Source: Myotis daubentonii (taxonomy: Eukaryota > Chordata > Mammalia > Chiroptera > Vespertilionidae). From it: a stretch of DNA of 64,000 bases. The stretch lies in contig NC_081847.1 in assembly GCF_963259705.1 (NCBI RefSeq), forward strand, positions 87,542,485 through 87,606,484, given 5' to 3'. Of the stretch, positions 35,645-44,595 are shown piece by piece; the stretch's first letter is position 1; the number at the start of each line of letters is the position of its first letter. The position numbers and the translations under genes are program-made. The notes beneath the pieces are model-generated. The model worked only from the letters and a program-made list of their open reading frames with translations. It was not told where the DNA came from and made no database searches.

Positions 35645-35719
35645 AAAAGATTTGGGTTGGTGTTATCAGTTGCATGCTGTCATCTGTTAATTTAAATATG
35701 TATTATTACATATTATAGA

Positions 35720-36124
35720 CTAATGGCCTGGTGCACGAATTCGTGCATGGGTGGGTCCCTTGGCCTGGCCAGCGATCGGGACGATTAGGGTGTCTCACCC
35801 AGTCCTAATCAGGGTGAGTTGGGGCTGCCTGTTTGGGGGGGGAGGGGTAAGGCCATGGAAGGTTGGCTGGCTAGGGGGAGGGGCTGCAGGAGGTGGGCCG
35901 GCCAGCTGGTAGGGAGGAGACACAGGAGCTTCCTATGGGGCCGGCTGGCTGGGGCGAGGTTGGCCAGTCGCAGGAGGTTGGCTGTGGGAGTGCACTGACC
36001 ACCAGGGGTCAACTCCTGCATTGAGCATCTGCCCCCTGGTGGCCAGTGTGGATCATAGTGACTGGTCAACCGGTTGTTCTGGTTGTTCGGTCATAACAGT
36101 TGCTTAGGCTTATATATATATAGA
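35720..36124 (-). mobile_element. HeliBat-type Helitron 1 of a tandem array
   Basis: 3' end (on + left) CTAATGGCCTGGTGCACGAA with palindrome GTGCACGAATTCGTGCAT; 5' end GGCTTATATATATATAGA at 36107-36124. One CTCF-like motif is intact (36029-36042, reverse), its partner at 35999 is mutated. Directly abuts the next Helitron. Confidence 0.87.
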
Positions 36125-36597
36125 CTAGAGGTCCGGTGCACAAAAATTTGTGCACTAAGGGGGGAGAGGAGGGTCCCTCAGCCTGGCCTGTGCCCTCTCG
36201 CAATCTGGGATTACTCAGGGGATGACCACCTGCTGGCTTAGGCCCGCTCCCTGGGGGATTGGGCCTAAGATGGCAATCAGACATCCCTCTGGCAGCCCGG
36301 CAGCCCTCAGGGGATGTCCACTTGTCAGCGGGGAGCAGGCCTAAACTGCAGTCGGACATCCTTAGCGCTGCTGAGGAGGCAGGAGAGGCTCCCACCACCA
36401 CTGCTGTACTGGCAGCCATCAGCCTGGCTTGTGGCTGAGCAGAGCTCCTCCCATGTGAGAGAGTGCCCTGACCACCAGAGGGCAGCTCCTGCATTGAGTG
36501 TCTGCCCCCTGGTGGTCAGTGTGTGTCATAGTGACCAGTCATTCACAGTCCTTCTGCTGTTAGGGTCAGTTTGCATATTGCCCTTTTATATATAGGA
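36125..36597 (-). mobile_element. HeliBat-type Helitron 2 of a tandem array
   Basis: CTAGAGGTCCGGTGCAC starts at 36125 with no gap after the previous element; 5' end CCCTTTTATATATAGGA at 36581-36597. Carries the convergent motif pair at 36472-36515. Confidence 0.9.
36472..36515. promoter_or_regulatory. Convergent pair of CTCF-like motifs within HeliBat
   Basis: CCACCAGAGGGCAGC (36472-36486) fits CCASYAGRKGGCRSY at every position; CTGCCCCCTGGTGG (36502-36515) faces it. Same 44-base arrangement as at 2007-2050. Confidence 0.45.
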
Positions 36598-36653
36598 TAG
36601 AGGCCTGGTGCATGGGTGGGGACTGGCTGGTTTGCCCTGAAGGATATCCCAGA

Positions 36654-36810
36654 TCAGGGTGGGGGTCCCGCTTGGGTGCCTGGCCAGCCTGGATGACGGG
36701 CTGATGGCTGTTTGCAGCTGGTCACACCCTCTTCAGGGTGGGGGTCCCCACTGGGGTGCCTGGCCAGTCTGGGTGAGGGTCTGAGGGCTGTTTTCAGGCT
36801 GGCATGTGAC
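36654..36810. repeat. Two-copy tandem duplication, period about 80
   Basis: CAGGGTGGGGGTCCC...GGGTGCCTGGCCAG occurs at about 36654 and 36734 with moderate divergence. Confidence 0.75.
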
Positions 36811-36919
36811 TGAAGCTCCCAAACTCTTCTTCTTCTTTTTTTTTTTTATTCTGGCATTTATTTACCTTCTATGGCTGTCACTGGAACTGAGAGCCGGCTT
36901 TAGCTCTGAGGCTCAGCTC

Positions 36920-37075
36920 CAGCTCTGAGACCTCGGCTGCTGAAAGCAGGTATCTGGGCTTTGTTTAGCTTCTATAATTGAAATACTGTTGCAACTCCAG
37001 CTCTGAGGCCCGGCTGGCTGAAAGCTGGTTTCTGGGGATTGTTTAGCTTCTGTAATTGCAACATAGTTGCTTAGA
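36920..37075. repeat. Two-copy tandem duplication, period about 78
   Basis: AGCTCTGAGxCC...GCTGAAAGC...TTGTTTAGCTTCT...AATTG occurs at 36921 and 36999. Confidence 0.75.
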
Positions 37076-37321
37076 GTGCAGCTCAGAGCTGGGCGGCGGC
37101 AGGTGGGGAACCTTGGCTTCCTCCGTCACTGGAGCAAGCAAGCCTCCTGTTCGCTTCCACTGCCTGGCTGCTGGCCGCCATCTTGGCTCGCAGTTAATTT
37201 GTATATCACCCTGATTAGCCAATGGGAAGCGTGTCAAAGGTACGGTTAATTACCATGTTTGTCTATTATTAGATAGGATAGTGTGCATGATGTGTGTATA
37301 TATGCATATATGTATGAACGT

Positions 37322-37672
37322 AGAAGGTCTCCACCTTATGATGGTTCGACCTATGAAATTTCAATTTTACAATGGTACGTAAAAGCAATACACATTCAGT
37401 AGAAATCATTCTTAGAATTTATAATTTTGTCTTTTCCTGGTCTAGTGATATGTGACGTGATATGATACTCAAGCATCATAACATAGGCTTTTAGGTGGTT
37501 TTTCCCAACTGTAGGCTGATGTGAGTGTTCTGAGCACCTTTAAGGTAGGCTAGGCTTAGCTATGATGTTTTGTAGGTCAGGTGTATTATATGCATTTCAA
37601 TTTATAATATTTTCAACTCATGTTGGGTATATTGGGACAGAGCTCCATCATAAGTTGAGGAACATCTGTGGT
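37322..37672 (+). mobile_element. Tigger-like (pogo) DNA transposon MITE
   Basis: Inverted ends around CTTATGATGGTTCGACC on the left and CATAAGTTGAGGAACATCTG on the right; interior includes AAGGTAGGCTAGGCTTAGCT, as in Tigger-type elements from memory. Confidence 0.6.
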
Positions 37673-37689
37673 GAGTGCACACATGTGTA

Positions 37690-37711
37690 TGTTTGTGTGT
37701 GTGTGTGTGTA
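37690..37711. repeat. (TG)n microsatellite
   Basis: Short GTGTGTGTGTGTGTGTGT run. Confidence 0.85.
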
Positions 37712-37740
37712 ATTTAAAATTTTATGTCTTCTGTTTATAA

Positions 37741-37942
37741 CAGCAGTTCTCAACCTGTGGGTCGCAACCCCTTTCACAGGGGTCGCCTAAGACTATCGGA
37801 AAACATATATAATTACATATTGTTTTTGTGGTTAATCACTATGCTTTAATTATGTTCAATTTGTAACAATGAAATTGGGGGTCACCACAACATGCGGAAC
37901 TGTATTAAAGGGTCATGGCATTAGGAAGGTTGAGAACCACTG
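37741..37942 (+). mobile_element. SPIN-like non-autonomous hAT element
   Basis: Inverted ends CAGCAGTTCTCAACCTG and GGTTGAGAACCACTG, perfect 8-bp duplication GTTTATAA (37733-37740 and 37943-37950), interior CACAGGGGTCGCCTAAGAC and GGGGGTCACCACAACATG as I remember SPIN MITEs. 202 bp; no transposase. Confidence 0.82.
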
Positions 37943-38330
37943 GTTTATAAAGACATACTTTAAAGAGTTTTTATAACAAAATAATAGAATTACTCTTTTG
38001 ATAGTCACTAATTTAAAAACAACAGCAAAAAAGTGCCAATATCTATTATTATGAATTTAATAAAAAAATCATTTTATTGGTGATATCAGTATCTCTGTAT
38101 TCCTGGAAAATAGTCCTGAATGCACTTAGTAGCTGTGAAACAATGATTGGTATGTATGTTGATTCAAGAACTTCTTTCCATGACTCTAAAGCATGAACAA
38201 CTCTGGCTCCTTAGCCCACAGATTAGGAATAACTGCTATATAATAGATTATGTATGAATATGATGAAATTATGGTCTCAGCTACCAATTCTTTCTCTTCA
38301 GGCTATTAGTATGGGTCTTAGCTTTAGGTC

Positions 38331-39120
38331 TGCCGGGAGCCGGTCCATCCTTGCTGTTTCAAGGGACCTGGCATATATGGCATATGGTTCTTAATATGTT
38401 TGCTCACCTTCTTGGCGCTGTGTTGCTGTGTTTTAACCAAGGTCACCTCTCCGAGAAAGGTTGAATCCCCAGGTAGGGGTTTTCCCCTGAAGTTAGGGAG
38501 GGAATAAAACCCCTCAACTAAGTGCCAGGCGGGTAATTAATCACTTTAACTATGAACAATCATGCTTAAGCTACATAATCTTTACTCCCTGGAATGGAGA
38601 TAAGAAACGCCCTAACCTTTGGAATAGAAATTGACAGGATTAAAATCAACTGGTATAAATACAGATGTAACAAGACAGCAAGACCCAGAACTCAGAACAC
38701 AGAACTAAGGACACAGGGCTTGGAAGACAGGACCAAGAGAGACAGAGCCTAGGCACAGAACCTACACAGAACGTTCTCTAGAGACAGAAGAACTTCGCTG
38801 GCGAGAGCATGCCGGAGGATCCTGGACAGGGACTGGCCTCGGAGCCTGGAGCCTGGAGGCGGAGCCTGGCGAGAGAGCATGGCAGGGATCCTGGGCTGAA
38901 CCTGACTGCGGAGATTGGCAGGAGAGCCTGACTAGAACCTGGTGACTGAACCTGGCTGGAGATCTGAAGCAGAACCTCTGTGGAGATCCAGACCAGAACT
39001 TGGCTGGAGATCCTGGCTAGGCTGCTGATCAACTGAACGCTGTCTCCGTGTCATTCTTTCTTCGCCGACTCCGTCTACACCTATGGGGACCCCTGGACCC
39101 GCTGGGGTTGGACCCCGGCA
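38331..39120 (+). mobile_element. Solo LTR of a class II (ERV2/betaretrovirus-like) endogenous retrovirus
   Basis: TGCCGGGAGCCGG...TTGGACCCCGGCA, 790 bp, with perfect 6-bp duplication TAGGTC (38325-38330 and 39121-39126). TATAAATA at 38654-38661 suggests the promoter. Minisatellite-like CCTGGCTGGAGATCC units at about 38800-39010. No internal viral sequence. Same family as 3433-4254, opposite orientation. Confidence 0.87.
38654..38661 (+). promoter_or_regulatory. TATA box of the solo LTR
   Basis: TATAAATA in GGTATAAATACAG, conserved in the other copy on the minus strand. Activity unknown. Confidence 0.5.
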
Positions 39121-39126
39121 TAGGTC

Positions 39127-40306
39127 AGTGGGTTCCTTTCCATATGTTTAAACTGACTCACATCCTCTTTTAATTTTCCTGCTTCATAAGTATTTTGTGA
39201 TTTAACTGACTCCTCACCATTACATGTGGATTACAGTTTCATTTGGGAGCGAGGGGAGGTAAAAAATGATGTTATGCCTATTCCTTCTTACACAGATTGG
39301 ATATTGGTGGGAAAAAAAACATTAAGCATACGTCAAATGCAACTGGAAAACTTTAAGAAATACATATTTAAGAGAAAACAGACACTAAGTAACTGCCTAA
39401 TGAAGTAGTATGAGAAGGATGTGCTTTTCCAGGCTGTAGACATGTTTGAGTAACATTTTGCTATCTTTGCTCTAAAGACACATGCTAATAAAAGGGCTAG
39501 TGTAGCATTAATAAGATCACTCCATTAAATTCGTTCTTTTTTCTTGTTAAATATCCAAAAGAGAAAAAAATGGGCCACTTAACTAGAAAAAGAAGTTTTC
39601 ATTTTAGTGCAGTAGAAGCATGATGCATATTTCCTTTCTAATTTAATTTCCAGCCATTAAGACTCAATTCTATAAATGACCCACTGAAGCACTCGGAGAG
39701 ATTAGAGAAGCATAAACTGAATGTCATTTGAATTTGGCTGGGTAGACACCATGGTGTTATATTGCATAATTTGAATTTAACATCATATTTTTATGAAGGC
39801 ACCAAGATGAAGCCCAGTGACTTTCATGAACAATTACTAAGGAGATCCTCAAATGGAATGTGAGAATTGGGCTCCTCTGTGGGCATTGTTATTATTAAAG
39901 GTCATATTGGCCAGGTCTTCCCATCGCTGCGATTTGAACTTTTACTGAGATAGCCAATTTCACTCTCAGAATCATAGGAAGGGGTTGCTTTCACTCTGTG
40001 GGCTGAGGGAAAGGATTACAGCTCTAATGAGCCAAATCTGTGCAAATGAGAAAATAATAATCTCCTCATAATTAGAACTTCCTTTTTAGACTAAATGCTG
40101 GCCATGAGTTTTTCAAAAGATGTAAATTAATACCAAAGAGCTTACTGGAAAGGGGGAGTTAGAATGACTGGCTTATTTTCACAAATGTACATTGTTGGAA
40201 TCTCACTCTGATTTTCTAGTGCAAATAAGTATTGTTCTTTTTTATATATTGAGATAGCAAGGGCCAATTCTATACAAGTAGTATTTTAATGTTTCCTGCA
40301 TAAAAT
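39127..40306. other. Repeat-free intronic block, candidate conserved non-coding element
   Basis: About 1.2 kb without recognisable repeats. The part 39640-40150 is rich in homeodomain-type TAAT/ATTA cores (e.g. TCATAATTAGAA), an ATGCAAAT-like GTGCAAATGAG and a SOX-like CATTGTTATT. Conservation not testable here. Confidence 0.3.
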
Positions 40307-40318
40307 AATCACTTTCAG

Positions 40319-40504
40319 GCCTGGCCAGTGTGGCTCAGTTGGTTGGAGCATAGTCCCATACCCCAAGAGGTGGTGTTCCATTCCTGGTCAGGGCACACAC
40401 CTAGGTTGCAGGTTCAGTCCCTGGTCAGGGAGCCTACAGAAGGTAACTGATTGATGTTTCTCCCTCTCCCTCCCTTCCTCTCTCTAAAATCTAGAGCAAA
40501 AAAA
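40319..40504 (+). mobile_element. VES SINE
   Basis: GCCTGGCCAGTGTGGCTCAG head, GGTTCAGTCCC and CT-rich tail. Duplication AATCACTTTCAG at 40307-40318 and AATCGCTTTCAG at 40505-40516. Confidence 0.87.
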
Positions 40505-40516
40505 ATCGCTTTCAGT

Positions 40517-43329
40517 CTTTCTGAAGATGACCTATAGGAAGTAGGGCTACCACACCCATTTCACAGTTGGATTAATAGGACGTGGCTTGCTCAATGTTTA
40601 AATGAATTCTTGAACTGGAATTAGAATTCAAGAATATCAGTTCCCATGTCCAATATGCAGATTACTATAAGTAGTACTGGCAGTCACTGCAGTGATGGTG
40701 GCATAAATCAGGAGGAAAAACCATTTTAATGACCTTGACAGTTCTCAGTTTATGAGCAGATTTTATCTGCAACTCAGAACACGCAGAAGCATGTGTCTAT
40801 GTAATTGTGAATGGGTGTTCAGACCTACCCATATTCTGGTGGCATAATACTTCATAGAGGCATAAAATTCTGCCCACGTCCCTGGTCTCCTTTTAATGGC
40901 TTCTTCTAGCTCTTTGGGGTCTGCTGAGTTCCTTATCCCTGAAACATGGCCCCTCTGAGGCTGGAGACCAAGAGAGTTTAAATATCAAGTTGGAGGTTAA
41001 TAGCCATTTGGAAAGCTGCTGGAAAGGGGTGTCCCGGATGGGAGTTCACTGATAGGGAAGGCGGTAGAGGATGGCAGCCTGCCGGGATGCTTTCTGTGGA
41101 AGGTCACAGCCTTTGGAGGGGAGCCCTTGCGGGCTTGTAGGAAGGTTTGGGGGAGCAAGTGTTCACAACCCAGGGACTTTCCATAATTAAAGTATCTTCC
41201 TTTCCTTTCTCAAACAAGCACCACTATGCGTTATCTTGGATAATCACCATGATAATCTAGTAAGACAGTAGTAAGCTGGTCTGGGCGAATACAGTGTTCT
41301 TTTCCACACTGGACAGATGTTAAGAATGTCCTGTCCTGGTGATGTGGCTACCCTCAAGATCACAAGCTGGTGTGAGAGCTGGACTTGCTCCTCCTTTCGC
41401 TTTAACCATTGTTGAGGTCTACTTGGGATTGGCCCAATGCTTAACCGCTTCATAGAAGAAACAGGAGGCTTACCCCTGTACTTGGCCTAACCCTAACCTG
41501 ATTGATGATGTTCAACATGTCCATGAAATACAATAAAGTAAAAACCCCCAAGGCAAAGCCGTCGGCCATGCCCACAGTGTTTCTGAAGTGGATGGAACGG
41601 TATTATTGCGCTGATCTAGTGATTACATATTGTCTAATAGGGGTTACTGCTCCTGCTGAGAGCGCTTTGATCAGTTGGAAGAGCTCAGTGATTATATGAC
41701 ACTTAAAAAAATCTTCACCACTCTTTATTAGTTATTTGGCCTCCTGATCATTTCAAGTCAGAAATACTGACTATAAAAAGAAATGAGCTATTATGCTTTG
41801 ATAGAAGAACTTTTATTAAAAAGTTATAAAAAAGAAATGAACTATTATGCCCTTACTGTAAGAACAATGAAAGACGGCCTTTTGAAAATTTCTAAATTAT
41901 CCCAGATCAACTGTGTTAATCCTACTGATTGCCTACTCATAACATGTTAACACTTCCTGTGATGTTCAAATCTTACTCTTTGAATCCGTGGCACACTGGC
42001 TTTTAAGTTCTTAAGAAAAGATTTTCATCTTCCCACAGGTCCCACCCAAGCCCACCTCCCTGCAATAGGCCCACGATTTCTATATAAACAGAAGCAACAA
42101 GATCATTCCCTAAGCCTTCAAGGGTCAAGGTTTTCTCTAAAATTGTCTCCTCAACATTTGCAACTATTGCTCTGCTCTCCATCTCACAGTAAATAGTGTA
42201 CAGAATGGTGAGGGGAAAAGCATCTCATTCATTCACATAAAACTATTGAACCCTCGCTGTGTGCACAATGCGTCAATCAGCAGACCAGCTCACTATGGGG
42301 AGTGTAGAATGGGAAGTTTGAGGTTACTCCTCCAGCCCCGCATTCTACCTGCATGAAAGCTTTAGCACTTAGAAGGCTCGGGCCCTACAGAAAAGGCAGG
42401 TCTGCAGAGGTGAACATACCTGCTGGCACAAGAGCGACCCACCATTTGTGAAATCTTTTACCCAAATGAAGCTATGCCATGTCCACAGAAGCCCTTTGAT
42501 TAACCAAGGGCCAACACATGAAACTTGAGGAAAGTTTAGGACATCTGTCCTTTCCAGTCAGCTAAGTAAGGTCAGTTAAAGTTATGAGACAATGGAACCA
42601 TTTAGAGGCAAATAATATTTCCTACTTACCTACCTATGAATCTGTTTTCTTGTGTCCTATCACCCCAACCTATGCACCAATTTAGCGGGTTAAAGCTATA
42701 TTATCCATAATGGTACTTATTCTCTTTCCTGAGTATTTTACCTCATTTCTGCAGCCATAGTATATATATTTTTCCTTCATGCCGGTGGCATTAAGCTGAC
42801 AGTCTCTTCCCCAGGACTTCTGATCTTCCACTAGCTACCTTCTCCCTCTTCAATCCCTCTTCCCTTTGATTTTCCACTAAATTTTCTAATGTTTCTCTGC
42901 CATCCACTTCATCATGCAACACAAACCAAATGAGTACCACTCTAACGATGGTGCTGCACATGTGTTTTCTGATCACGTGCATTCCTAGCCTTGCCCTCCT
43001 TCCACTCTGCCTCATAGCCATCCTTCCAAGCGATCTATAAAAGCCGTTTCTTCTGGAAACCCCGTCTTTATTTTCTGAGCTTGAAAGAATGAGCTTCTCT
43101 CCCAGCACCCCACTATCGGCCTCTTGTGTACACAATACAACATGCTTTTCCCTTAGATTTGAAATGTTTCCTAACTTTATTTCTCTCACACACCTGGACA
43201 GACCTTTAGAGTAGTTTGAGGACTTATTCCATGGTGCACTCTCCATAGGACCCAAATGCCCCCTCCTTGAGGTCTTGGCATGTGAGTTTGCTGCTGTTGA
43301 CGTGTCTGGTCCCACAGAGCATGACATAG
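40517..43329. other. Repeat-poor intronic DNA
   Basis: About 2.8 kb with no confident element. It contains the longest open frame of the window (178 codons, minus, 42791-43327), which matches no protein I recognise and lacks coding character. Confidence 0.45.
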
Positions 43330-43640
43330 TCTCCTCTTTACCCCTTCAAGACCTTTGTTCTAAGTAAAGCTTTTCCTGAGCTTCCTTTACTTGATATTGC
43401 CAACGCTCCCAACCTCCACACACTTAACTCCCTTTCCTGACTGATTTTTCCCCCAGGATATTCAGTCCCCTCGCTCAGACTTTATTTTTACTGATTTATT
43501 TGTTTAATGTCAGATTTCTCTTAAAAGTATATAGATTTTACTAAGGTAGGGTGTTTTATGTCTTTCATTTATTACCTTTTTCTTAATGGAGAAGTTTCTG
43601 GCACATATTAGGTGCTCAATAAACGTTGAATAAATAAATT
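43330..43640 (+). mobile_element. L2 LINE 3' end
   Basis: CCCTTCAAGACCTTTGTTCT, AAGCTTTTCCTGAGCTTCC, then GTTTCTGGCACATATTAGGT and GCTCAATAAACGTTGAATAA are the L2 3' end in order. Confidence 0.75.
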
Positions 43641-44269
43641 AATGTTCTGAGCACCTAAAAGCACTTCAAAAGGAATTGGTCTTAAAATTATTTGATCCAT
43701 GGGAATAGTAGTAAGAACAATAAGAAAAACAAACAAAACAAAACAAAAATCTCTCATAGCTATAACTCACACACCCGAACATACTAGTAAAGTCATCACT
43801 TTATAACACTACCTTGAATTTATTTCAAACAGAAGGCTTGGGAAGAAAACCTGAAAAAAATGCATTGATTGCAATTTGGAGATAAGGGTACTGAAAAGAG
43901 CTCCTTTGCTTAAAGTTCTCTAATACTAGGTTCTGGGGATTCCACAATTTTTGCTCTAACAAATACTCTATCACTCGTTACTATCTAAGTTGCTGTAGAA
44001 ATCAAATTGGACCTAAAAGAAAGTAGAAGAAAACTGTCTCATAAACCTTTGCTTCTTTTCCTTTTACTTCTTTTCATAAAAGTTCCATTTGAAGTAGCAA
44101 GCACCCTCTGGGGCCCTGCCTACATGAAACGTTAAGATACAAAGTGATTATTTTTGTGCAATAGATCATAGAGCTCAGGTATGCCAGGTAGGTAAGTGAT
44201 TCTTCCAACCACATTGACTGAAATGTACATGAAATGGACAGGTTAATCTAGAACTCCTGAGTCAACTCT

Positions 44270-44595
44270 ACCATAGACAAGGAGCCAAACTTCTCTAAAG
44301 GACCAGATAGTAAATATTTCCACATTTGCAATCCATATAGTCTCTGCCACAACTATGCAACTGTCCTGGTAGCTTGGAAACAGCCATAGACAATCAGTAA
44401 ACAAAGAGGTGTGTCTATGTCCCAATTAAACTTTGTTTTATGGGTACTGCTATTTGAGTTGCATATAATTTTCACATTTCATGAAATAAATATATATATG
44501 TCTTTATTTTGTTCAACTGTTCTTTGCTTGCGGGACCTACAAAAACAGATGACAGGCCAAATTTAGCCCACAGATTTATAGTTTGCTGACCACAG
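44270..44595 (-). mobile_element. Old hAT-type MITE, interrupted
   Basis: Sequence such as AAAGGACCAGATAGTAAATA, AACAGCCATAGACAATCAGT and AACTTTGTTTTATG, then CAAATTTAGCCCACAG and TAGTTTGCTGACC, is a well-known mammalian DNA-transposon fossil; I cannot name it with certainty. About 100 bp (44435-44535) of unrelated sequence interrupts it. Confidence 0.55.

Larger units (their letters stand above)
36598..37278 (-). mobile_element. HeliBat-type Helitron 3 of a tandem array (other subfamily)
   Basis: 3' end TAGAGGCCTGGTGCATGG (lacking the first C of CTAG) directly follows the previous element; 5' end on minus is TCCTATCTAATAATAGAC, followed by the CCAATGGGAAGC-containing segment I associate with a HeliBat subfamily. 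Holds two internal duplications (periods about 80 and 78) and the hexamer-rich GCCGCCATCTTGGCT. Confidence 0.88.

Noticed and set aside
36066..36595. 142- and 93-codon frames at 36066-36595
   Set aside because: Fully inside non-autonomous Helitrons; no Rep or helicase motif.
42791..43327. 178-codon open frame on the minus strand, the longest in the window
   Set aside because: No recognisable domain, no conserved start context, composition of random translation, and it adjoins an L2 3' end on the other strand. Likely chance.
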